DNA of 64,000 nt, from positions 1-64,000 of the forward strand of contig CALXSF010000009.1 in NCBI GenBank assembly GCA_944391055.1, read 5' to 3'. A model generated the notes under the pieces. That model was given only the letters and a program-made list of their open reading frames with translations. It was not told the DNA's origin and did not search any database. Source of the DNA: an uncultured Kiritimatiellota bacterium. GTDB taxonomy: Bacteria; Verrucomicrobiota; Kiritimatiellia; RFP12; DVOR01. A program made the position numbers and the translations under genes. Below are positions 49,297 to 57,556 of the stretch, one piece after another. The number at the start of each line of letters is the position of its first letter. The first letter of the stretch is position 1.

Positions 49297-51064
49297 GATC
49301 GAACAGCCTCTTTGCGCACTCTTTAATCACCGTCACATTTACGGCATTCCCAAACTGCTTGTATGCTTGATGCATATTGGGATTGGGGATAAAGCGGTCA
49401 TCAAAACTCTGTAACCGCGCGGCTTCTCTAACGGTCATACGTCGTCGATACTTTCCGATGACGGGGACTTGGACTATCGCAACCAGTGCCGGTGCGCAGT
49501 CCGGGCGTTTGATCCTTAGTCCAGATGGACGGAACTGCATAAAAGCATCCCACGCCGATGATACCGATTCGCCACACTGCCACTCCATCTTACGCATTGT
49601 CGGCGTAAGATGGGAGAGATAATCGTGCCGCTTTAACCAATCGTCAATAAATACCTTGTTGTTTTTGTACAATTGATTGTTCTTGCGAACAAAGGCCTGC
49701 TTCCATTCAGGCATTTCCTTTGGGTCTGTTGGGGGCGCAGCCGTAAACCAGTCAAGCCAAATCGGAAACCCTATCACTTTTTCCTTGATGCCGTGATAAA
49801 ACTCGTCCCAAATATTGATTGCCTCAATTTCTTGTTCCGACAATCTATATTCCGGGTCGTTATTCTCTCGCTCAAGTATGGCATCAAGATTGCATTGGCT
49901 CTTGTTTTTGGGCGTTGGAAGTGTAATTTCCAATGGTGAATTCGCGTGGTCTGGATCATGGATGCCAAGGACGACAACGCGCTCTCGCAATTGCGGTACG
50001 CCAAAATAATGGGGGCTTACAATCAGAGGCTTGGGCGTGAGCCTGTACCCTAACTCAACCAAATGACTGTGGATTGTTTTCCAAGTGTTGCCGTTGTCGT
50101 GTGCGACAAGGTTTCTGACATTTTCGAGAATAATATATTTGGTATGGTGATACTTCAATATTCGTTCGATATCAAAAAACAACGTTCCCTTTGTCTCATC
50201 CTCAAAGCCCGCCTGTTTCCCTGCTTTGGAGAATGGCTGGCACGGGAAACCCGCGCATAATACGTCGTGGTGCGGTATGTCTTTTTCATCTATCTTCTTG
50301 ATGTCTCCGAAGGGTGCGATGCCGTAATTTGCCTCATAGGTCTGCTGTGCGGCCCTGTCCCACTCTGAGGCAAACACGCATTTCCCACCCAACTCGTGCA
50401 TCGCAAGATGAAATCCGCCGATGCCGGCAAAAAGGTCGATGAATGTGAACTTTGGCTTGTCGGGCGCCGGAAAAGGAATGTCAGACCTGAGTTCTTTCCC
50501 CTGTGGCAAATCACAGAGCGACATCTGATAGGCCAATTCACAGACCCGGAGTTGTTCGGGGCGGAGGTGGGTGATGATTTCCGGCAGATGTTTGGCGAGG
50601 TCGGGGTTTTGACGGTCGGGCGATTCAAGGTAAGTCTTGAGTTGCTTGCGCACCTTGGGCGCGGTCGCGAAGTCGGCCGTACGAATAATGACGCGCCTCA
50701 CCGCTTTGTCAAACTCACCCTCATGACAATACATATGTTCTGTCTTGAAGAGAAGATACCTCTCTCCATGAGCCTTTCCGGTGGCAGGATAGCCGTAGTC
50801 ATCGATCAACGCTTGCCGCGTTTTGATGCCGATGAACTCGGCCTTGTAGGTCTTCTGCTCCTTGAGCCCATTGAAAAGCCACAACACTGTGATTTCCGCC
50901 GCTTCATCCTCGCAGATTTTGTCGCTGTCCGAGAGTGGATAATTGTACCATCCACGCCACTTTGTCAATTGGTCGCCCTTGTAGGTGCCCACAAGAACAA
51001 CGCATCCTTCGGTTTTGCCACCGCATTCCGAAACCGTTGGCGACAACTTTTCCTGCCTGCTCAT
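49289..51064 (-). CDS. DNA (cytosine-5)-methyltransferase with extra N-terminal domain
   Basis: A 591-residue C5-methyltransferase. Residues 1-205 are an additional domain I do not recognise (VVLVGTYKGDQLTKWRGWY, LLFKTEHMY). The methylase begins at FIDLFAGIGGFHLAM (motif I, near 210) and has GFPCQPFS (IV, catalytic Cys), ENVRNL (VI), PQLRERVVVLG (VIII) and QFGNAVNV (X), so all key motifs are intact. The target recognition region lies between VIII and IX; the site cannot be read from it. ATG 51064 has only a weak AAGAAG upstream. It protects host DNA from the endonuclease encoded next. Composition is AT-richer than the chromosome around it. Confidence 0.92.
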   Translation of the reverse strand: MSRQEKLSPTVSECGGKTEGCVVLVGTYKGDQLTKWRGWYNYPLSDSDKICEDEAAEITVLWLFNGLKEQKTYKAEFIGIKTRQALIDDYGYPATGKAHGERYLLFKTEHMYCHEGEFDKAVRRVIIRTADFATAPKVRKQLKTYLESPDRQNPDLAKHLPEIITHLRPEQLRVCELAYQMSLCDLPQGKELRSDIPFPAPDKPKFTFIDLFAGIGGFHLAMHELGGKCVFASEWDRAAQQTYEANYGIAPFGDIKKIDEKDIPHHDVLCAGFPCQPFSKAGKQAGFEDETKGTLFFDIERILKYHHTKYIILENVRNLVAHDNGNTWKTIHSHLVELGYRLTPKPLIVSPHYFGVPQLRERVVVLGIHDPDHANSPLEITLPTPKNKSQCNLDAILERENNDPEYRLSEQEIEAINIWDEFYHGIKEKVIGFPIWLDWFTAAPPTDPKEMPEWKQAFVRKNNQLYKNNKVFIDDWLKRHDYLSHLTPTMRKMEWQCGESVSSAWDAFMQFRPSGLRIKRPDCAPALVAIVQVPVIGKYRRRMTVREAARLQSFDDRFIPNPNMHQAYKQFGNAVNVTVIKECAKRLFDHE

Positions 51065-51094
51065 TCGTCAATCTTTTGCTTCTTCTTTATGTTC

Positions 51095-51103
51095 ATTATA
51101 GCA
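51095..51103 (-). promoter_or_regulatory. Extended -10 promoter of the restriction-modification operon
   Basis: Minus strand TGC then TATAAT (51100-51095), 30 nt before the methyltransferase start. Confidence 0.65.
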
Positions 51104-51203
51104 TACCGTGATTCCTGAGCGAAGCGGGGTTTGAATTGTCTGCGATACGATTGCGTGATCGTGGGGAGGGCGGCGCACCACCGCTTTAGACCCCATTTCC
51201 TTC

Positions 51204-51511
51204 CGACGAGCCCCAAGCCGCCGTGACCGCCGTACCAACGGCCACGAAACCAAGACTATTCTCACCGACCGCAACGCTCCTGGGCCGAAGGCGAAAGGCC
51301 ATAGGCCCGACTTCCTCCACGAAGGCACGCTGAGGCTCTCCTCCGCGTCTCCATCCACTCCCACCGCTTACTGTGTTTGGGAGAAAGTCTCCATCGCGTG
51401 CCACCGGCACCGCCTCTTCATCCGCCATCTCCGTACGCTCCGAAAGGCCATCTGACTGTGCGTGCTCCCCAAGCCCCCACACGCCCTGCGCAAATCCATT
51501 GGCATTCTGCG
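51204..51511 (-). repeat. Direct repeat R2 flanking the restriction-modification genes (degenerate gene copy)
   Basis: About 308 bp homologous to R1 (47778-48048). On the minus strand one reading frame (51482-51186) continues through the repeat and encodes EEAVPVARDGDF; a one-base shift near 51487 separates it from an upstream piece starting MPMDLRRA, which in R1 reads MSMDLRRR. So R2 is a frameshifted copy. No intact gene is seen from 51104 to 51717. Confidence 0.6.
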
Positions 51512-51717
51512 CCTTCGCGGGCGCGGGCGGGGAACGTGTTTGCGGGCCTCGTTTCTTGGATCGCGCCGTACCTCGACCCGAGAGACGCCGCGATCGGCAT
51601 CGAGGCGCGGCGTCCGCCTTGGGCGTCGGGCGCGGGGGTTGGGGGGCTCGCCCGTCGGGCGGGGGCGGCTTTGCCCGTCCCCGAGGCGTGCCTGGGGCGG
51701 CAAGGGCAAAAAAGGGC

Positions 51718-51746
51718 TTGCGCCGGGGGCGGGGCTTTGTTAGGAT
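51718..51746 (+). promoter_or_regulatory. Promoter of the prepilin gene
   Basis: TTGCGC at 51718-51723, 17-bp spacer, TAGGAT at 51741-51746 with TGT before it. The stretch 51512-51717 is GC-rich and holds nothing I can identify. Confidence 0.55.
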
Positions 51747-51806
51747 TTATGGTGTGCGTAAGGGCGGACACGACGTCTTCCAGCGCAACAGCAAGGAGTG
51801 ACAGAA

Positions 51807-52568
51807 ATGAAGGCAAACCGCAAACAAGGCTTCACGATGATCGAGCTGCTCGTCGTGATCGTGATCATCGGCATCCTGGCCACCTCCCTCTTCGGGCCGG
51901 TGACGAACTTCCTTTTGCAGGGCAACCTGACGGGCATGATGGGCAACGGCCGCAAGGTCGTCCAGGCCATCATCGCCGCCGACATGTCCGGCCGCTACGC
52001 CAGCATCGCCTGGCCCGCCGATGAGAATCAGGACCTCAAGCCCGACGGCCAGAACCTCACCGGGCCCGACATGTACCAGAACTTCTCCTCCACCGCCGAC
52101 TACTTCCAGGAGGCGCTCTACGTCGAGGAGACCGACGTCCAGAAGCGCAACCGCCTGAAGGTGCTCAAGGACATCGAGCCCGCGATGATCGCCGGCCAGG
52201 GCGTGCCCGCCGCCTCCGGCCAGACCATCAACGACAACAACTGCGCCTGGATCCTGGCCAAGAACGTGCGCGAGGCGCCCGCCATCGCGCCGGTCTTCTG
52301 CACCCGCAACATCATCGGCACCGCGCTCGTCGGCGCCGCCGGCAACGACACCGCCACGGACGTCGAGACCCTCCTCAGCACGCAGCAGCCCTTCGGCCGC
52401 GACGGGTGCGTGGTCATCCGCAAGGACGGCTCCGGCAAGAAGTTCGCCGCCGACGAGGTCTACCCGCAGGCGCTCCTCGAGGGCCTTGGCTCCGGCAAGC
52501 TGAGCGACTTCGAGCAGGGCGATGGCAACGCCTTCGAGTTCATGCAGAGCGGCACTTCCGGCAACTGA
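51807..52568 (+). CDS. Type IV pilin-like (pseudopilin) protein
   Basis: A 253-residue protein with a class III prepilin leader: KQG/FTMIELLVVIVIIGIL, with cleavage after Gly, Phe+1 and Glu+5, followed by the hydrophobic helix. The C-terminal 210 residues are a variable, partly acidic domain with three to four Cys. PVC-group genomes carry many such proteins. Start ATG 51807 sits behind AAGGAG; GTG 51798 overlaps that site and is less likely. No secretion ATPase or peptidase gene is near, so the assembly system lies elsewhere. Confidence 0.88.
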   Translation: MKANRKQGFTMIELLVVIVIIGILATSLFGPVTNFLLQGNLTGMMGNGRKVVQAIIAADMSGRYASIAWPADENQDLKPDGQNLTGPDMYQNFSSTADYFQEALYVEETDVQKRNRLKVLKDIEPAMIAGQGVPAASGQTINDNNCAWILAKNVREAPAIAPVFCTRNIIGTALVGAAGNDTATDVETLLSTQQPFGRDGCVVIRKDGSGKKFAADEVYPQALLEGLGSGKLSDFEQGDGNAFEFMQSGTSGN

Positions 52569-52593
52569 CGCCAAGCGCCCGCCCGGCACGCCC

Positions 52594-52631
52594 GGCGCGC
52601 CCGCCTCCCCGGCGGGCGCGCCTTGTTTTTT
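52594..52631 (+). terminator. Terminator of the prepilin gene
   Basis: A 12-bp GC stem (GGCGCGCCCGCC and complement) with a 5-nt loop, then TTGTTTTTT. Confidence 0.9.
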
Positions 52632-52640
52632 GGCGTCCGC

Positions 52641-52670
52641 TTGCCGCGGCGGCGGGGATTGTGGTAAAGT
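52641..52670 (+). promoter_or_regulatory. Promoter upstream of the small ORF and second MATE gene
   Basis: TTGCCG at 52641-52646, 18-bp spacer, TAAAGT at 52665-52670 with TGG before it. Confidence 0.6.
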
Positions 52671-52700
52671 GGGGGCACGTTCAAGAGAAAGGAGTTAGAC

Positions 52701-52808
52701 ATGAACGCGAAGTTCCGTTTCTGCCGACGCTCCTGCCCCCGTTCGTTGGGGCTGACGACGGCCATCGGGATGGGAGACTGCCATCCCGCCCCCTCCGATC
52801 ATTGCTGA
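52701..52808 (+). CDS. Small Cys-rich ORF, possible leader peptide
   Basis: A 35-residue ORF with a very good ribosome site (AAAGGAG, 8-nt spacing) about 25 nt downstream of a promoter. It has five Cys in 35 residues, Arg-rich start (FRFCRRSC) and ends GDCHPAPSDHC. Just after its stop, a 7-bp hairpin (ACGGGCG-TGA-CGCCCGT, 52812-52828) lies before the MATE gene at 52914. Position and signals suggest a leader peptide or a real small protein; no family is recognised. Confidence 0.45.
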   Translation: MNAKFRFCRRSCPRSLGLTTAIGMGDCHPAPSDHC

Positions 52809-52913
52809 GCGACGGGCGTGACGCCCGTTCGGCGCCGGCCGTGCCATCCGCCAGAAGGCGGGTCGCGCGGCGCGGCGAAGCGTCGTTCGGTTTTCGCATT
52901 CGGAGGTTTCGTC

Positions 52914-55127
52914 ATGGACAGGAAGTTGTTGGAGGCGCCCGTGGGGCGTCTGTTCGCGCGTTATTTGTTCCCGACGGTGTGCGCCACGCTGGTGACGGCG
53001 GTCTATCTTTTCGCGGACACGGTGATGGTGGGGTATCGGCTCGGCGCGGAGGGTGTGGCGGCGCTGAACCTGATCGTGCCGCTGGAGTTCGGCTTCTTCG
53101 CGGTGGGGTCGCTGCTGGGCAACGGCGGGGGGATCTGCTTCACGCGGCGCCTGAGCCTGGGGGACGCGGCGGGGGCGCGGCGGCGCTTCGCCACGGCGGC
53201 GGCGCTGGGGGCGGCCTTCGCGGTCGCGGCGACGGCGCTGTCGCTGCTCTTCCTGCGGCCGCTGGCGGCGCACGTGCTGGGCGCCGGCGAGGGGGCGCTG
53301 CTGGAGGCGGCGGTGGAGTATGGCGTCTTCATCGCGGCGGGGTGCCCGGCCTTCGTGGCGGTGACGCTGCTGGCGCCGCTGCTGCGGCACGACCGCGCGC
53401 CGCGCCGCGCGATGGCGGGCGTGCTGGCGGGCGGGCTGGCGAACATCGCGCTCGACTGGCTCTTCCTGTATCCGCTGGGGTGGGGGCTGGCGGGGGCGGG
53501 GCTTTCGACGGCGTTGGGGGCGGCGCTTTCGGCGGGGATCATGCTGACGCACTTCCGCTGGCTGGGCCGGGGGCTGCGCTGGGCGCGGCCGTCGTGGCGC
53601 CTGGCGCCGGAGGTGGTCGGCTTCGGGGGCGGGGATTGCCTTCAGGAGCTGGCGGGGTGCGTCTCGGTGATGCTCTTCAACCGGCTGACGATGGCCTTCC
53701 TGGGCGAGGACGGGCTGGTGGTCTACGGCGTGGTGGCCAACTATCTGCTGGCGATGACGGCGCTCTTCAACGGCGTGGCCCAGGCGGCCCATCCGCTGAC
53801 GGCGGCGAACGCGGCGGCGGGGCGCCCGGCGCGCGCCCGGCGGGTGGTGGCGCTGGCGCTGCGCGTCGCGGGGGGCGCGGGCTCGGCGGCGGCGCTGGGG
53901 GCGTTGGCCGCGCCGGGGGCCTTTTTGCGGGCCTTCCTGCCGGCGGGGGAGGTGGCGGCGCTGCCGGCGGCGGCGACGGGCGCGCTCGCGACGGCGCTGC
54001 TGTGCCTGCCGCTGATGGGGGCGGCGCAGATCGCGACGTTGCAGCTGCCGGCGCTGGGGCGGCCGGGGCTGGGGGCCGCCTTCGCCTTCCTGCGCGGCGG
54101 CGTGCTACTGGCGGCCTTTGGGTGGGCGCTGGGGTGGGCGGTCGGGCCTTGGGGGGTGTGGTGGGCCTTCGCGGCGGCGGAGGCGGCAGTCCTGCCGGGG
54201 CTGCTGCTGGCCCTGCGCGGGTGGGGGCGCGCGCCGGGCGGGCGCTCAGGGAAAGGCGCAGTGGCCGCCGGCGCGGAGGGAGAGGTAGTGCGGGGGGATG
54301 TCGGGGCGGCCGAGGATGACGTGGTCGCGGAGGGGCACGCCGAGCACCTGCCCGGCGCGGATGAGGGCGCGGGTGGTCTCGATGTCCTGCGGGCTGGGGG
54401 TGACGTCGCCGGAGGGGTGGTTGTGGGCGACGATGATGCTGGAGGCGCCGAGGAGAAGGGCGCGCTGGAAGACGGTGGGGACGTCGATGAGCGTCTGGCT
54501 GCGCAGGCCGGAGGTGAGAAGCGCGGGTTTGCGGCCGATGAGGGCGCGGCGGTGGTCGAGGGCCAGCAGCCAGAAGCCCTCGCGCACGCAACGGGTCTGC
54601 TCGCCGAAGAAGTGGCGCGCGGCGTCGGAGGCGGTGAGGATGGGCTGCGCGAGCGCGCGGGGCGGGGGGCCGAAGACGCGGGCGCCGAACTCCAGGGCGG
54701 CGAGGAGGGTGGCGATCTTGTCGTCGCCGATGCCGCGGAGCCGGTCGGGGTGCTTGCGGACGTAGGCGCGGAGCTCGGCGTGGCCGTAGTTGCGCAGGGC
54801 GGTGAGGCCCTCGACGTCGAGGCCCTCGACGAAGGCCTGGGCGATCTCGGCGACGTTGCGGCCCTTGACGCCGGTGCGCAGGAGGATGGCCACGAGCTCG
54901 GCGTCGGTCATCGCCTCGCCGCCGAGGCGGAGGAGCCGCTCGCGGGGGCGGTCGTCGGCTGGGAGGTCGGTCATCCGCGGGGCGGCGGGCGGCGGGGGCG
55001 TCGGCTCGGGGGTCATGGCAGGGCCTCCCAGGCGGCGAGGACGCGCCCGGCGAGGGCGTCGATCCCCTCGCCCTCGGCGGCCTGGACCCAGGCGACGTCG
55101 AACTGCGTGCGGAGGAAGGACTCCTGA
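52914..55127 (+). CDS. MATE-family transporter; ORF runs on antisense through radC
   Basis: Residues 1 to about 445 are a complete 12-helix MATE transporter (LFARYLFPTVCATLVTAVYLFADTVMVG; second half with EVVGFGGGDCLQELAG). GGAGG precedes ATG 52914. The natural end of the family is near 54245, but no stop occurs in frame there. The frame stays open for about 290 more codons, antisense to all of radC and the end of miaA, to 55127. A +1 shift would stop near 54286. So the true end is uncertain: a lost stop, a sequencing slip, or a real extended protein. The tail has no domain character. Confidence 0.7.
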   Translation: MDRKLLEAPVGRLFARYLFPTVCATLVTAVYLFADTVMVGYRLGAEGVAALNLIVPLEFGFFAVGSLLGNGGGICFTRRLSLGDAAGARRRFATAAALGAAFAVAATALSLLFLRPLAAHVLGAGEGALLEAAVEYGVFIAAGCPAFVAVTLLAPLLRHDRAPRRAMAGVLAGGLANIALDWLFLYPLGWGLAGAGLSTALGAALSAGIMLTHFRWLGRGLRWARPSWRLAPEVVGFGGGDCLQELAGCVSVMLFNRLTMAFLGEDGLVVYGVVANYLLAMTALFNGVAQAAHPLTAANAAAGRPARARRVVALALRVAGGAGSAAALGALAAPGAFLRAFLPAGEVAALPAAATGALATALLCLPLMGAAQIATLQLPALGRPGLGAAFAFLRGGVLLAAFGWALGWAVGPWGVWWAFAAAEAAVLPGLLLALRGWGRAPGGRSGKGAVAAGAEGEVVRGDVGAAEDDVVAEGHAEHLPGADEGAGGLDVLRAGGDVAGGVVVGDDDAGGAEEKGALEDGGDVDERLAAQAGGEKRGFAADEGAAVVEGQQPEALAHATGLLAEEVARGVGGGEDGLRERAGRGAEDAGAELQGGEEGGDLVVADAAEPVGVLADVGAELGVAVVAQGGEALDVEALDEGLGDLGDVAALDAGAQEDGHELGVGHRLAAEAEEPLAGAVVGWEVGHPRGGGRRGRRLGGHGRASQAARTRPARASIPSPSAAWTQATSNCVRRKDS
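54246..55016 (-). CDS. radC: RadC-family JAB/MPN protein
   Basis: A 256-residue protein: an N-terminal helix-hairpin-helix region (RERLLRLGGEAMTDAELVAILLRTG, broadly 26-50) and a C-terminal JAB1/MPN metalloprotease-like domain with the zinc motif HNHPSGDVTPSPQD near residue 197. The old link to DNA repair is doubtful; the function of chromosomal RadC is still open. ATG overlaps the miaA stop (ATGA). Last gene of the mraY-lspA-miaA-radC unit. Confidence 0.93.
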   Translation of the reverse strand: MTPEPTPPPPAAPRMTDLPADDRPRERLLRLGGEAMTDAELVAILLRTGVKGRNVAEIAQAFVEGLDVEGLTALRNYGHAELRAYVRKHPDRLRGIGDDKIATLLAALEFGARVFGPPPRALAQPILTASDAARHFFGEQTRCVREGFWLLALDHRRALIGRKPALLTSGLRSQTLIDVPTVFQRALLLGASSIIVAHNHPSGDVTPSPQDIETTRALIRAGQVLGVPLRDHVILGRPDIPPHYLSLRAGGHCAFP

Positions 55128-55900
55128 CGGCGGGCGAGCTGGCGGGTCCGGACGATGGTGCGCTCGCGGGCCTGGGCCTCGGTGAGGGCGCCGTCGAGGA
55201 GCGCGAGGGCCTCGGCGTAGCCGATGGCCTGGGCGGCGGTGCGGGACCAGCGGGGGAAGCGGCGGCGGAGCCCGCGCGCCTCGTCGGGGAGGCCCTGGGC
55301 GTACATCGCGTCGACGCGCGCGGCGATGCGGGCGTGGAGCTCGGGCCTGGGGCGGGTGAGGGCGACGAGGCGGGGGCGCGCGGAGGCGGCCCAGCGGGTG
55401 GGGAGGGGACGGCCGGATTCGAGGATCTCGAGGGCGCGGACGAGGCGGCGGGGGTTGCGCGCGTCGGCGACGCGGGCGCCGTGGGCCTCGAGGCGCGCGC
55501 GGAGGGCCTCGGGGGGGAGGGCCTCGAGGCGGGCGCGGAGGGCGGGGTCGGCGGGGGGCGCGGGGTCGAGCCCGCGGAGGAGGGCGGCGAAGTAGAGCCC
55601 CGTGCCGCCGACGGCGAGGAGGGGTGCGCCGGCCGCGTCGGCCTCGGCCTGGGCGGCGCGGGCCTCGTTGAGCCAGGCGCCGGCGGAGAAGTCGCGGTCG
55701 GGGTCCACGCAGTCGAGCCCGCGATAGGCGAAGCGGGCGCGTTCGTCGGGGGTGGGCTTGGCGGTGCCGACGTCCATGCCGCGGTAGACGAGCATGGCGT
55801 CGGCGGAGAGGAGGCGCGCGCCCAAGCGCCCGGCGAGGGCGTGGGCCAGGGCGGTCTTGCCGGTGGCGGTGGCGCCGGCGAGGCAGAGCAGGCGGCTCAT
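55013..55900 (-). CDS. miaA: tRNA dimethylallyltransferase
   Basis: Adds the isopentenyl group to A37 of tRNAs, giving i6A, which MiaB (29246-30583 in this window) then methylthiolates. It has 295 residues: P-loop GATATGKTALA (8-18), Asp in DAMLVYRGMDVGTAKP, GGTGLYFAALL near 99 and QAIGYAEA near 225. Start ATG 55900 overlaps the lspA stop by four bases (ATGA). Length is slightly shorter than E. coli MiaA. Confidence 0.95.
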   Translation of the reverse strand: MSRLLCLAGATATGKTALAHALAGRLGARLLSADAMLVYRGMDVGTAKPTPDERARFAYRGLDCVDPDRDFSAGAWLNEARAAQAEADAAGAPLLAVGGTGLYFAALLRGLDPAPPADPALRARLEALPPEALRARLEAHGARVADARNPRRLVRALEILESGRPLPTRWAASARPRLVALTRPRPELHARIAARVDAMYAQGLPDEARGLRRRFPRWSRTAAQAIGYAEALALLDGALTEAQARERTIVRTRQLARRQESFLRTQFDVAWVQAAEGEGIDALAGRVLAAWEALP

Positions 55901-56370
55901 GGGGCGGGGGGCGCGGCGCGGTCGGCGCGCCATTGGAGGAGGATGAGGGCGAAGACGGCGAGGCAGATGGCGCTGTCGGCGACGTTGAAGCAGGGGAAGT
56001 GGGCGTCGCCCCAGTGGCAGTCGACGAAGTCGACCACGTAGCCCAGGCGGAGGCGGTCGATCAGGTTGCCGACGATGCCCGCGAGCAGGAGCCCGCCCAG
56101 CGGGGGCGCCCAGCGGTGCGGCCCGAAGAGGCGCCGCCAGAAGAGGAGGCAGCCCAGCACGGCCAGCGCGCCGAAGCCCGCCAGCCACAGCTGGGCGCCC
56201 TGGAAGAGCCCCCAGGCGGCGCCGTGGTTGCGGACGTAGGTGAGGCTGAGGACGGGGAGGAGGGGGTGGCTCTCGCCCAGCGCGAAGGCACGCTCCACCC
56301 AGACCTTGCTGGCCTGGTCGAGCGCGAGCGTGGGGAGGAAGACGGCGAGGGCGGTGAGAAGCGCGCGCAT
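55897..56370 (-). CDS. lspA: Lipoprotein signal peptidase
   Basis: The inner-membrane aspartic protease that cleaves lipoprotein signals ahead of the lipobox Cys. It has 157 residues and four membrane helices. Catalytic aspartates are in GNLIDRLRLGYVVDF and NVADSAIC. The N-terminal LDQASKVWVE and NHGAAWGLF are family marks. It would process the several lipoproteins seen in this window. It lies 3 nt after mraY. Confidence 0.96.
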   Translation of the reverse strand: MRALLTALAVFLPTLALDQASKVWVERAFALGESHPLLPVLSLTYVRNHGAAWGLFQGAQLWLAGFGALAVLGCLLFWRRLFGPHRWAPPLGGLLLAGIVGNLIDRLRLGYVVDFVDCHWGDAHFPCFNVADSAICLAVFALILLQWRADRAAPPAP

Positions 56371-56373
56371 GGG

Positions 56374-57516
56374 TCAGCGGACCTTGACGAAGAGGAGGAA
56401 GAGGATGGGGAGGAGGAGGGATTGGAGGAGGAGGAAGCGGATGACGACCTGCTGCCCGGACCAGCCCAGCTTTTTGCGGCAGTGGTCGTGCAGCGGGAAG
56501 GTGAAGGCGAAGAAGAGGCGCTGCAGCGGCGTGGGGCGCGCGCCGGGCAGGGGCCGCGCCACGGGGTGCCCGGCCAGGCGCAGCAGGCGCAGGCAGGCGA
56601 GCTTGACCAGCCCCAGCCCGCCGTTGATGAGGAGCATCGGGGCGACGACGAGGATGACGCAGAGGTTGCCCGTGGCCAGCGCGGCCACGCCGATGACCAT
56701 CCCGAACATCCGCGAGCCCGCGTCGCCCATCATCAGGCTGGAGGGGTAGCAGTTGTACCAGAGGTAGGCGGCCATGGCCCCGGCGAAGATGACGGTGAGG
56801 ACGGCCCACTTCGCCGCGGAGTTGCTGTGGGGGATGAGGAGGTAATCGGCCACCGTGGCGTGGCCGACGACGACGTAGAGCAGGATCGTCAGGGCCGCGA
56901 GGGAGAGGAGGGTGAGGAGCCCGGCCAGGCCGTCGATGCCGTCGGAGCAGTTGGTGGTGTTGATGGCGCCGAAGAGGAGCGCGCCGGCCACCGGCACGTA
57001 GAGCCAGGCGGGCATGAGCGTCTCGGCGCGGGTGAAGGGCCACCACGTGGGCACGGGCTGGCCGCGGCAGAGCAGCCAGGCGCAGAGGAGCGAGACGGCC
57101 GCGTCGAAGAGCCCTTTGCGCAGGCCGCCCCAGGGGATGTCGGCGCGGTCGTCGAGCCAGCCCGAGAGCATGCAGAGGTAGACGCAGAGGATGACCCCGG
57201 CGTCCCAGAGCGACTCCCAGGCGTAGATGGGGAAGAAGAGGCCCAGCGCCGGCAGGATGAGCATCGCCATCGGGAAGCCCGCGCCGGTGGGCTTGCCCGC
57301 GCCCTCCGCGCCGCCGGAGACCGCCACGGTGCGGCCCTCGGCCGTGCGCACGGCCTTGCCGCGGTCGCGCGGGAGCCATTTGGCCGTGCGCGGCAGGAAG
57401 AGCCACACCGCCAGCGCCGCGAGCGCCGCGCCGCCCCCCATCATGACCATGTGCGATTGCAGGAGGCGGAAGGGCCCCCAGACGTCTTTCAGGAACTCGC
57501 TGAGGAAGTAGAACAT
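56374..57516 (-). CDS. mraY: Phospho-N-acetylmuramoyl-pentapeptide transferase
   Basis: Makes lipid I from UDP-MurNAc-pentapeptide and undecaprenyl phosphate at the inner membrane. It has 380 residues and ten predicted helices. Key motifs: SGWLDDRAD near 120, NTTNCSDGIDGLAGL near 188, MGDAGSRMFG near 260 and the HHH-like FPLHDHCRKK near 337. Between helices 2 and 3 there is an enlarged loop (RDRGKAVRTAEGR). It is separated from the usual mur cluster and heads an operon with lspA, miaA and radC. The ATG lies 6 nt after a TATAAT box: probably leaderless. Confidence 0.94.
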   Translation of the reverse strand: MFYFLSEFLKDVWGPFRLLQSHMVMMGGGAALAALAVWLFLPRTAKWLPRDRGKAVRTAEGRTVAVSGGAEGAGKPTGAGFPMAMLILPALGLFFPIYAWESLWDAGVILCVYLCMLSGWLDDRADIPWGGLRKGLFDAAVSLLCAWLLCRGQPVPTWWPFTRAETLMPAWLYVPVAGALLFGAINTTNCSDGIDGLAGLLTLLSLAALTILLYVVVGHATVADYLLIPHSNSAAKWAVLTVIFAGAMAAYLWYNCYPSSLMMGDAGSRMFGMVIGVAALATGNLCVILVVAPMLLINGGLGLVKLACLRLLRLAGHPVARPLPGARPTPLQRLFFAFTFPLHDHCRKKLGWSGQQVVIRFLLLQSLLLPILFLLFVKVR

Positions 57517-57522
57517 GGCCTT

Positions 57523-57531
57523 ATTATAGCA
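57523..57531 (-). promoter_or_regulatory. Extended -10 promoter of mraY, leaderless
   Basis: Minus strand TGC then TATAAT (57528-57523); 6 nt (AAGGCC) to the ATG. Confidence 0.7.
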
Positions 57532-57556
57532 GAACGCCGCCGCCGCCCGGGGCGCG

